From NCBI GenBank assembly GCA_902770835.1, contig CACXUM010000023.1, forward strand, positions 1 to 42,869: 42,869 bases of DNA, in the 5' to 3' direction. The stretch is from an uncultured Bacteroidia bacterium (GTDB taxonomy: Bacteria > Bacteroidota > Bacteroidia > Bacteroidales > F082). This document shows, piece by piece, positions 16,141-22,370 of this stretch. A program made the translations under genes and the position numbers. The notes beneath the pieces are model-generated. The model saw nothing but the letters and a program-made list of their open reading frames with translations, was not told the DNA's origin and made no database searches. Within the stretch, counting starts at the first letter, position 1. The number at the start of each line of letters is the position of its first letter.

Positions 16141-17586
16141 ATGGAAAACAACAAAATCATCGGAAGGAAAAAGGAACGTGAGTTGTTTGATGACATTTGC
16201 CTGACGGAAAAACCTGCTTTGGTTGCAGTATATGGCCGCCGTCGCGTGGGGAAGACTTTCTTGGTAAGGCAGCACTTCAACCATGACTTTGATTTCTCAT
16301 TCACAGGAAATTATCAAATGCCGCGACAAGCGCAACTCTCTCTCTTCAACCAAGAATTGCGACGTTTTTCGGGGATGGATTATCCTTTGGTCAAAGACTG
16401 GTTCTCGGCTTTTGAGCAATTGCGCCAATATTTGTCATCAATTGACAAAGAAAGACTTGTCCTTTTCTTTGATGAATTGCCCTGGATGGAAACGCCTAAA
16501 TCGAATTTCATTCAGGCATTTTCCTATTTCTGGAATACGTGGGCTTCCACGCGCCAAGGCTTGAAATTGTTCGTTTGCGGATCGTCAACCACTTGGATGC
16601 TCGAAAAACTGATTGGCGACAAAGGCGGTTTGTATGGCCGCGTGACGCACACCGTTTATTTGGCTCCTTTCACTTTGGGGGAAACGGAGGCGTATCTCCA
16701 AGCCAATGGCATCCGTTGGAATCGATATCAAATGCTTGAAACTTATATGATTATAGGAGGCATACCCTTCTATCTTGAAATGTTGAAACCCAAACTGACT
16801 TTTGACCAAAACATTGATAACTTGTTTTTTGCCGCCAACGCTCCGCTGAGGATGGAATACGGGTTTTTGTTTAGGTCGTTGTTCAATGACACGCAACTTT
16901 ATCGTCAAGTGGTGGAAACCATCGCAAAGCACTCACAGGGGATGACCCGCCAGCAAATCAAAGAGGAATTGGGGATGGCCGATGGGGGAGCGCTTACCGT
17001 CGTGCTTGAGAATCTTGTCCGTTGCGACTTTTTGCGCCGATATGCCGCTTTCGGGAAAAGCGAGCGCAATGCATTGTATCAACTCACGGATTTGTTCAGT
17101 TTGTTCCATTTGCGTTTTGTGGCCGACAACAATGGCCAAGACCAACAGTTTTGGAGCAATATGCGCGAGAACCCTTCGCGAGTGGCTTGGCGTGGCTATG
17201 CTTTCGAACAAGTGTGCCTGCACCATATTCCCCAAATCAAGGAGGCCATAGGAATAAAGGCCGTGCTCAGCAATGTATGCTCGTGGTCGTGTCCGACTTT
17301 TACCGACAAGGATGGCAACCAATGGCAAGGGACACAAATAGACCTTCTCATCGACCGCCGCGACCAGGTCATCAACATTTGTGAGATGAAATATGCCAAC
17401 GATAGATATATCATCGACAAGGATTACGAAGAACGGCTTCGCCGCCGACTGTCCACATTCCAACATTTGACACGCACCCGTAAGGCCTTGCACCTGACCT
17501 TCGTGACCACTTACGGATTGAGCTGGAACGCCTATTGTGGCAATGTTCAGGCCGAAGTGACGATGAATGATTTGTTCGACCGTTAA
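16141..17586 (+). CDS. Archaeal-type ATPase (PF01637-like) with DUF234-like nuclease C-terminus
   Basis: A 481-residue protein. Residues 4-40 (NKIIGRKKERELF ... VYGRRRVGKTF) are the signature of the archaeal-type ATPase family, with Walker A GRRRVGKT (32-39). Walker B is LVLFFDELPWME (D111, E112), and LFVCGSSTTWM is the sensor strand. A winged-helix segment (about 260-310, MTRQQIKEELGMADGGALTVVLENL) follows. The C-terminal domain has D401 in TQIDLLIDR and E415-x-K417 in ICEMKYAND, a PD-(D/E)XK core. The role of the family is unknown. The gene sits between three copies of one hairpin repeat (two upstream, one after the stop), which suggests a cassette that moved as a unit. Confidence 0.85.
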   Translation: MENNKIIGRKKERELFDDICLTEKPALVAVYGRRRVGKTFLVRQHFNHDFDFSFTGNYQMPRQAQLSLFNQELRRFSGMDYPLVKDWFSAFEQLRQYLSSIDKERLVLFFDELPWMETPKSNFIQAFSYFWNTWASTRQGLKLFVCGSSTTWMLEKLIGDKGGLYGRVTHTVYLAPFTLGETEAYLQANGIRWNRYQMLETYMIIGGIPFYLEMLKPKLTFDQNIDNLFFAANAPLRMEYGFLFRSLFNDTQLYRQVVETIAKHSQGMTRQQIKEELGMADGGALTVVLENLVRCDFLRRYAAFGKSERNALYQLTDLFSLFHLRFVADNNGQDQQFWSNMRENPSRVAWRGYAFEQVCLHHIPQIKEAIGIKAVLSNVCSWSCPTFTDKDGNQWQGTQIDLLIDRRDQVINICEMKYANDRYIIDKDYEERLRRRLSTFQHLTRTRKALHLTFVTTYGLSWNAYCGNVQAEVTMNDLFDR

Positions 17587-17590
17587 TCTC

Positions 17591-17639
17591 GATACCTGCT
17601 CCGTAAGTGATATTTTTTCCGGGTTACGGAGCATGTATC
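17591..17639 (+). repeat. CCGTAA/TTACGG hairpin 3, directly after the ATPase stop
   Basis: GATACCTGCTCCGTAA (17591-17606) pairs with TTACGGAGCATGTATC (17624-17639), 15 of 16 positions, around a T-rich loop. It starts four bases after the stop codon of the ATPase gene and is the best-preserved copy. Confidence 0.9.
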
Positions 17640-17653
17640 CAAAGGAAAACGCT

Positions 17654-17873
17654 TCAGAACAAATCGGAATGTGTCCCTGTATTGAGCATCAGAAGGGTAA
17701 GTTGGTTGTCGTTTTGCTCCCAAACGAGCAGCCAGTCAGGCTGGATGTGGCAATTCAATACCGCTTTTGCGATGGCGGCGCGGTGCAATCTCAACGCCCT
17801 CCATCGAGCGGAACAATTTGCGCAGCATAGGAAGCAGGCTCTCGTCGGTCACTTTCAATGTAAGTTCGGTCAT
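17654..17873 (-). pseudogene. Toxin-antitoxin remnant: antitoxin start fused to a YafQ/RelE-type toxin end
   Basis: On the minus strand ATG 17873, preceded by a GGGAG Shine-Dalgarno and a -7 box, reads MTELTLKVTDESLLPMLRKL and on to SMEGVEIA. This resembles the beginning of a small Bacteroidetes antitoxin. The frame then degrades (PRRHRKSGIEL) and stops. One frame over, the sequence reads CHIQPDWLLVWEQNDNQLT and then LLMLNTGTHSDLF before the stop at 17654-17656. That is the conserved C-terminal end of YafQ-type RelE-superfamily mRNA interferases (IQPDWLL ... TGTHSDLF). The antitoxin C-terminus and the toxin N-terminus are missing, so an internal deletion fused both genes. It is surely non-functional as a toxin; expression of the short antitoxin-like peptide is possible. 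The rest of 17640-18149 holds only promoters and a leader hairpin. Confidence 0.75.
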
Positions 17874-17903
17874 TGTTTTTCTCCCAATGGTTAATTTATG
17901 GTG

Positions 17904-17911
17904 CAAAAATA
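17904..17911 (-). promoter_or_regulatory. Putative -7 box TATTTTTG for the toxin-antitoxin remnant
   Basis: TATTTTTG on the minus strand, 30 bases before ATG 17873, with an intact Shine-Dalgarno GGGAG in between. Promoter and translation signals have survived although the genes are broken. Confidence 0.5.
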
Positions 17912-18026
17912 CACATTTATTCTGAATTGGACGATTTCGGATGTGTTTTGTGAAGCAATTTGGTGTTTTTTTTGAGTTTAATATGCGAATTTTGGAAATT
18001 ATTTCAAAAAATTCATCAAAAACTTA

Positions 18027-18055
18027 TTGTCATTCGATAATTATTTGTAATTTTG
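18027..18055 (+). promoter_or_regulatory. Promoter TTG-N18-TAATTTTG for the secreted-protein genes
   Basis: TTG at 18027-18029 and TAATTTTG at 18048-18055 fit the Bacteroidetes promoter pattern. They are followed by a long leader of about 90 bases before ATG 18150. Confidence 0.6.
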
Positions 18056-18077
18056 CAGCGTCATGACACCCAAAAAG

Positions 18078-18093
18078 CGGGCTGAAAAGCCCG
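18078..18093 (+). promoter_or_regulatory. Leader hairpin with GAAA tetraloop
   Basis: CGGGCT-GAAA-AGCCCG is a perfect 6-bp stem with a GNRA-type tetraloop in the 5' leader of the lipoprotein gene at 18150. No T-tract follows, so it is more likely a stabilising leader structure than a terminator. Confidence 0.5.
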
Positions 18094-18149
18094 AAAACAA
18101 AGTAAAATCAACTAATTATCAATCAATTAAAAAAGAAAGGAACTAAAAG

Positions 18150-18878
18150 ATGAAAAAGTTCAGAATCTTGATGGGAGCTTTAGCTCTCGCAATGGTGGCA
18201 GCGACCGTGACTGGCTGCAAAAAGGAAAAGGAATTGGATGCAAAGAACAATTCAACTTATAACATGAAAACTTATTCCATATATTATAATGGAAAGTTAG
18301 TGGAATCATTTTCTGAAAAAGAATATGTCCCTGTTAGAAGTGCTGATATGGAATTGACCAGTATCGTGGACACAAATAGCATTTATTATTTTGACCAAGA
18401 TGCCCAATTTAGACAATTCTGTACGGAACGACAGATGGAAATCATTTATGAAAACAATTTAAAACTGAATCTAATTCATCAAAAAGCGGTCGAACTTGGC
18501 TTAAGTGACGCTGATGAAGATGTTGTCCCCCAAGCAATGGCTGACTATTGGCAAAGCGTTTTTGGGGCTGAGTTAAGCACAATGATGGAGCCCAATAGGG
18601 CAATTTTTATCAAATTATACGACGGTTTAGCTTGGGACGGAACTTCCAGAACCTTTTGTTGGGCACTAAGACCTACTCTTGGTAATATGGATAATAAGAC
18701 ATCTTCTTTGTCGCAATATATAGGTTTTGGAGCCAATGTAATGTGTTATAATAAATGGTTTGGCGGGAAGAAGCGTTGGTACTGGTTAGTCGGATCCCAG
18801 GCTGATTGGACTTTGGCAGCACCTAATCTGCAACAAGATGACAACCAATACAGTTCTTATGTTTGTTTTCTTCTGTAA
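18150..18878 (+). CDS. Exported lipoprotein of unknown function
   Basis: A 242-residue protein with a lipoprotein signal peptide: MKKFRILMGALALAMVAATV, then TGC with C23 as lipidated cysteine and KKEKE after it, a pattern linked to surface export of Bacteroidetes lipoproteins. The mature part starts with a segment YSIYYNGKLVESFSEKEYVPVR and has two aromatic-rich stretches near the C-terminus (NVMCYNKWFGGKKRWYWLVG). I recognise no domain. A Shine-Dalgarno-like AAAGGA lies 13-8 bases before the ATG. The first ~60 bases are nearly identical to the start of the lipoprotein gene at 20252 while the mature parts are unrelated. Composition is AT-rich. Confidence 0.75.
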   Translation: MKKFRILMGALALAMVAATVTGCKKEKELDAKNNSTYNMKTYSIYYNGKLVESFSEKEYVPVRSADMELTSIVDTNSIYYFDQDAQFRQFCTERQMEIIYENNLKLNLIHQKAVELGLSDADEDVVPQAMADYWQSVFGAELSTMMEPNRAIFIKLYDGLAWDGTSRTFCWALRPTLGNMDNKTSSLSQYIGFGANVMCYNKWFGGKKRWYWLVGSQADWTLAAPNLQQDDNQYSSYVCFLL

Positions 18879-18903
18879 TGTCATCATATGAACAACATAA
18901 TTA

Positions 18904-18929
18904 TCGGGGCACGAGTTTTCGTGCCCCGA
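18904..18929 (+). terminator. Strong 11-bp hairpin between two secreted-protein genes
   Basis: TCGGGGCACGA (18904-18914), loop GTTT and TCGTGCCCCGA (18919-18929) form a perfect stem. There is no T-tract after it on the + strand. It may attenuate transcription into the gene at 18952 or stabilise the upstream mRNA. Confidence 0.6.
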
Positions 18930-18951
18930 ATAATGAATATTTCAATTCGCT

Positions 18952-19551
18952 ATGAGCATTTTCAGAAAAACAGTTTTGGTCTTGATTTTAGTTTTTCACC
19001 TGACCGATGCTTTTCCCCAAAAAACTGAATTGACAAAAAACAGAGTTCGGTACGTCTTTGTGGATATTCCAACTATAGCTTATTTTGGTGATAAAACATT
19101 CATGGAAACCAACATCTTTCAAGGGTATGGCCTAGGCTTCGAGTATATTATGAAGGATAAAGTAGCAGTGGGACTTGACATCTATCGTGAGAACATAAAT
19201 GTACGATACATCCAGACACAGTTATTTCGGACATGCAAAGGGCTGAATTTTACCCCCTCGCTCAAATTATATTTAAGTTCAGACAAAAAGCTTTATATGG
19301 GTGTAGGGACAAAAATCCGTTATGTCCAAGAATCACTTGAAAATATTGATGAGGTAATAAGCCAAAAGTATTGGCAAACCTCGATCAGACTTGGCCTTGG
19401 TTATAAAATTTACTTCTTTAAGAACAAACGTTTTGGGGTCGATGTTTTTGCTGGTTCCAACCTGATACTGGTGGGGAACTCTGAACCATGGACAACCGCT
19501 CTGAGCAAAAGAGGCATGTTTTTCGATGGTTCTTTCTTCTATAAGTTCTAA
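18952..19551 (+). CDS. Predicted outer-membrane beta-barrel protein, unknown function
   Basis: A 199-residue protein with an N-terminal signal peptide (RKTVLVLILVFHLTDAFPQ). The mature part has alternating amphipathic strands (GLGFEYIMKDKVAVGLDIYRE, LYMGVGTKIRYVQES, SIRLGLGYKIYFF) and ends in FFYKF, an aromatic C-terminus typical of outer-membrane barrels. The strand pattern suggests about eight strands. No named family is recognised. It is followed after 14 bases by a second barrel-like gene, suggesting one operon. Confidence 0.65.
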   Translation: MSIFRKTVLVLILVFHLTDAFPQKTELTKNRVRYVFVDIPTIAYFGDKTFMETNIFQGYGLGFEYIMKDKVAVGLDIYRENINVRYIQTQLFRTCKGLNFTPSLKLYLSSDKKLYMGVGTKIRYVQESLENIDEVISQKYWQTSIRLGLGYKIYFFKNKRFGVDVFAGSNLILVGNSEPWTTALSKRGMFFDGSFFYKF

Positions 19552-19565
19552 CACTCTAATAATGA

Positions 19566-20243
19566 ATGGATATGAAAACCACTATGTTGCTATTTCTGCC
19601 TTTTCTGTTACTCATACCTAAACAGCATCTTGCCCAACATCACACGGCTCTCAGCAAAGAACCCATTGAAACACAAAAAGAAAAAACCAATCGAGGAACC
19701 TCGGTGTTTTTCTTCGAATGGAACATTGACAGAAATGAAATCTTCGAGAGCAAATCTTCGGGAGGCATATCAAAAAGCTTTGATTTAGGGTATGGGTACT
19801 TTTTTGCAGACCGTTATTTCTTTGCATTTAAGACTGGCTTTTATGCCTTCGCAAACAAAAGCATACAACAGTCCGTCTTCGAAAGGAATTACCATGTTGA
19901 GGCAAGCGTGCGTCGTTATTTTTTCAAAAGAGCGGCTTTCTATGTTGACACGGGCGTTAGGTCCGGACTATACATGAATAAAAGCGAAACTATAGATATA
20001 GGACTGTTTTATGTGATGCCAAAAATAGGTATCGGATATGAGTATCTGATAAACGATCTTCATCCAGTATTGAATAATCGTTTTGGAGTTTCAATTGAAA
20101 GCTCCACCCTTATTCCGACTAAAAATGAATTCAAGGAAACGTCCATTCCCTGCTTCCCTCAAATGGAATTGAAATTTGGGGTTCATTATTATTTCAACAA
20201 AATAAACAACAACAGTTTGAAAAACAATCAATTAACAAAATGA
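19566..20243 (+). CDS. Predicted outer-membrane beta-barrel protein, unknown function
   Basis: A 225-residue protein with signal peptide MKTTMLLFLPFLLLIPKQHLAQ; ATG 19566 or 19572 can start it. The mature part shows alternating strands with many aromatic residues (SFDLGYGYFFADRYFFAFKTGFYAF, VEASVRRYFFKRAAFYVDTGV, MPKIGIGYEYLIND) and a penultimate strand MELKFGVHYYFNKI. A hydrophilic, N/K-rich tail follows. Its stop overlaps the next start by four bases (ATGA), so translation of the next lipoprotein gene is probably coupled to it. No specific function can be assigned. Confidence 0.65.
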   Translation: MDMKTTMLLFLPFLLLIPKQHLAQHHTALSKEPIETQKEKTNRGTSVFFFEWNIDRNEIFESKSSGGISKSFDLGYGYFFADRYFFAFKTGFYAFANKSIQQSVFERNYHVEASVRRYFFKRAAFYVDTGVRSGLYMNKSETIDIGLFYVMPKIGIGYEYLINDLHPVLNNRFGVSIESSTLIPTKNEFKETSIPCFPQMELKFGVHYYFNKINNNSLKNNQLTK

Positions 20244-20845
20244 ATTACAAAATGAAAAAGTTCAGAATTTTGATGGGAGCCACGGCTCTCGCAATGGCCG
20301 CTGTAGCCATCGTTGCCTGCAGCAAGGAAAAAACAGCACAAAATGAAACAACAACCGAACAACAACCCAAAAATCCAAATGACTACACCCTCGCCGAAAT
20401 GGCTGAGGCCATAAGTTGGGAAGACGGCAAGGCCTTCTTTGAGAACCAACCTGTCAAGGATTACACCGCTGTGTGTGAGATGATGCTGAATGATTGTGAG
20501 TTTGCTGAGAAAGACTCGTCATCTCCAAACTATATTTTCGGTTGGCATTGGGCAACACCGGCAGCGGACTGCATTAGTCAATACAAAGGTTTTTGTTTTG
20601 GCATTAAACAAGAGGCAAATTCTTCCCAGTCAAACGCCAGAGGCTGTTTTGTGGACGGCAAATTGGTCATCGTCCCAACTACGGAGGAGAACGGTTTTAC
20701 TGATGATGGCTATTTGGCAATAGGGGCTGCTATTGAAATCCAAAACGATTCCATCGTCATCCAAGAAGGCGTTTATACGGCCTATTATGATGAAGACGAG
20801 GGAAGATATGTTGCAGTAGCAGTGGATTATTCTATCAGGAAATAA
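20240..20845 (+). CDS. Exported lipoprotein of unknown function
   Basis: A 201-residue protein. From ATG 20240 the lipobox cysteine is C27 (AIVAC, then SKEK); a second ATG at 20252 gives MKKFRILMG, the same signal peptide as the gene at 18150. After a spacer rich in T, E, Q and N (about 31-45) comes a mature domain with four cysteines (CEMMLNDCEF ... DCISQYKGFCFG). It ends in a beta-rich C-terminus with VYTAYYDEDEGRYVAVAVDYS. I recognise no family. It is last in a likely operon with two barrel proteins and is followed by a terminator. Confidence 0.7.
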   Translation: MNYKMKKFRILMGATALAMAAVAIVACSKEKTAQNETTTEQQPKNPNDYTLAEMAEAISWEDGKAFFENQPVKDYTAVCEMMLNDCEFAEKDSSSPNYIFGWHWATPAADCISQYKGFCFGIKQEANSSQSNARGCFVDGKLVIVPTTEENGFTDDGYLAIGAAIEIQNDSIVIQEGVYTAYYDEDEGRYVAVAVDYSIRK

Positions 20846-20867
20846 TTCAGTTCGTTTACAAAATCAC

Positions 20868-20895
20868 AAGGATGCTGACGGAAGTTGGCATCCTT
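20868..20895 (+). terminator. Terminator after the secreted-protein operon
   Basis: AAGGATGC (20868-20875) and GCATCCTT (20888-20895) form an 8-bp stem with a 12-base loop and a short T-run (CCTTTT). Confidence 0.6.
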
Positions 20896-20919
20896 TTCGC
20901 AATGATAACTTTTTTTTGT

Positions 20920-20927
20920 TACTTTTG
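20920..20927 (+). promoter_or_regulatory. Putative -7 box TACTTTTG
   Basis: TACTTTTG matches TAnnTTTG, 29 bases before the ATG at 20957. A T-rich tract (20910-20919) precedes it; no clear -33 box. Confidence 0.5.
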
Positions 20928-20956
20928 CATCATCGAACAACAATAAATCTTTTATT

Positions 20957-21433
20957 ATGACAGAAAAAACCAAGAAAAGCATTTATGCGTGTAGTATTGT
21001 CGCCCTTGTTTTGTGCATTCTTTGGGTCGTGTTTGAAATGTTTGTGTTTATAGGCCTTCTCACGGGTAGAGGAGGTGTGTCCGAGAAAGTGGACTGGTCG
21101 TGCAATGGCACGATCAAAGCGGTCTTTTTGGCTCTATACTTACTCAGTACAGTTGCGTTGATAGGCTTGTGCTTTAAGATTGTTTTCAACGTACTCAAAG
21201 GGACGCGCGAGCATGTCGCATTTCCAAAAAGCAATGTCAAACCGATGTTTTGGCTGGCGTTGGCTGATTTTATTTATATGCTATGTTGGATTAACCAACC
21301 CTTGTTGCATCAAAATGGATTTGTTTTTGGTTTTGTGGGTGGCAATCTCATCTTACCATTTCTGTTGCTCTTCTTCGCCTTCATGTACAAAGTGGCCGCC
21401 GATGCGGTGGAGGAAAACAACTTAACCATTTGA
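20957..21433 (+). CDS. DUF2975-type membrane protein
   Basis: A 158-residue inner-membrane protein with four hydrophobic segments (about 11-34, 52-77, 92-108 and 119-145). Length, topology and the immediately following Cro/C1-type regulator match the DUF2975 (YoaS-like) family. There a membrane protein and a YozG-like HTH protein form a conserved pair of unknown role. The stop is three bases before the regulator start. Confidence 0.75.
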   Translation: MTEKTKKSIYACSIVALVLCILWVVFEMFVFIGLLTGRGGVSEKVDWSCNGTIKAVFLALYLLSTVALIGLCFKIVFNVLKGTREHVAFPKSNVKPMFWLALADFIYMLCWINQPLLHQNGFVFGFVGGNLILPFLLLFFAFMYKVAADAVEENNLTI

Positions 21434-21436
21434 GCT

Positions 21437-21649
21437 ATGATTATCCTAAACTTAGACGTAATGCTGGCCAAGCGCAAGGTGCGCTCCAACGATTTGGCCC
21501 AAAGAATAGGCCTCACCCAAGCTAATCTTTCCATACTGAAGACGGGCAAGGCTAAGGCTATCCGCCTCAGCACCCTCGATGCCATCTGCCGCGAGTTGCA
21601 ATGCACGCCGGGGGATATTTTGGAATATAAAAACGATGAAAATGCTTGA
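21437..21649 (+). CDS. YozG-like HTH regulator (Cro/C1 family)
   Basis: A 70-residue DNA-binding protein made of a single HTH domain: LDVMLAKRKVRSNDLAQRIG, then LTQANLSILKTGKAKAIRLSTL, then DAICRELQCTPGDILEY. Its short length and position after a DUF2975 gene match the YozG family. It probably regulates its own two-gene operon. A lipoprotein gene starts three bases after the stop. Confidence 0.88.
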   Translation: MIILNLDVMLAKRKVRSNDLAQRIGLTQANLSILKTGKAKAIRLSTLDAICRELQCTPGDILEYKNDENA

Positions 21650-21652
21650 GCC

Positions 21653-22276
21653 ATGAAAAGATGCAGATGGATTTTGTTGTTTGGGCTTCTGCTGACCTTC
21701 ACGGGCTGCAACACCTTGATGCCCATGCTCTTCGGCTTCCGCGAAATCAACGGCTACGATGCGGTGCAATGTGAGAAATTCTACAAGAAACTGCCCAAGG
21801 ACTTTGCTTTCACGCCCTTGGTGTGCGACGAAAAACAATTCCGGCAAGTGAGCGAACTCGGCGCAGACTCGATGCAGATGAAAGACCTCTACCAGCCGTT
21901 GAAAATCATGTATTTCCACGGCGACAGCCTTGTTTCGCTCCACATCAATTGCTACTGCCCGCCAACGCTCGGCTTCAACCTGAATTGGAACTACGACCAT
22001 CAGTTTGACGTGTTTCCGCCAGCCACGACCGTGCCTTTGGAAGGTTACACGGTGACGCGCACCCAAATGCAGTCCGTCTTCCCCGAAATCAAGGGGGAGA
22101 AGGACTACGCCGTGCTCGTCTTTTGGACGAACATGCTGCACAAGGTTTCGCGGGCGGAAATCAAGACGGTTTACAGGAATTTGAAGCGGTTCGGCCTTTC
22201 GACAGGCTCAGGGGCCGAGGTTTATCTCATCAACGACGACATTCCGCTGACGAAATCGCTCCACGAAACGGAGTGA
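21653..22276 (+). CDS. Lipoprotein of unknown function
   Basis: A 207-residue protein with a lipoprotein signal peptide (RWILLFGLLLTFTGC, C19). The mature part has no recognisable domain. It contains aromatic-rich stretches (YHGDSLVSLHINCYCPPTLGFNLNWNYDHQFDVFPP) and a tail RFGLSTGSGAEVYLINDDIPLT, in which STGSG comes from the dispersed repeat at 22192-22217. It starts three bases after the HTH gene, so it may belong to that operon. Confidence 0.7.
   Translation: MKRCRWILLFGLLLTFTGCNTLMPMLFGFREINGYDAVQCEKFYKKLPKDFAFTPLVCDEKQFRQVSELGADSMQMKDLYQPLKIMYFHGDSLVSLHINCYCPPTLGFNLNWNYDHQFDVFPPATTVPLEGYTVTRTQMQSVFPEIKGEKDYAVLVFWTNMLHKVSRAEIKTVYRNLKRFGLSTGSGAEVYLINDDIPLTKSLHETE
22192..22217 (+). repeat. 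Dispersed short repeat, core TTCGACAGGCTCA (site D)
   Basis: The core is enclosed by inverted arms CGGCC (22192-22196) and GGCCG (22213-22217). It is translated in frame as LSTGSGA near the end of the lipoprotein. Confidence 0.75.
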
Positions 22277-22343
22277 TTTATCAGGCTTTTTCATCAAAAA
22301 ATCTTTTTCCTGGCCATTATGCCGTTGGTTCGGAAAAATGAAC

Positions 22344-22351
22344 TATATTTG
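22344..22351 (+). promoter_or_regulatory. Putative -7 box TATATTTG for the pseudokinase-porW operon
   Basis: TATATTTG matches TAnnTTTG, with TTG at 22325-22327 sixteen bases upstream. The ATG at 22371 follows after 19 bases. Confidence 0.55.
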
Positions 22352-22370
22352 CGCCCTAATATAATGAAGA

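Noticed and set aside
18904-18929. Riboswitch
   Set aside because: It is a simple perfect hairpin without conserved junctions or a folded aptamer-like region.
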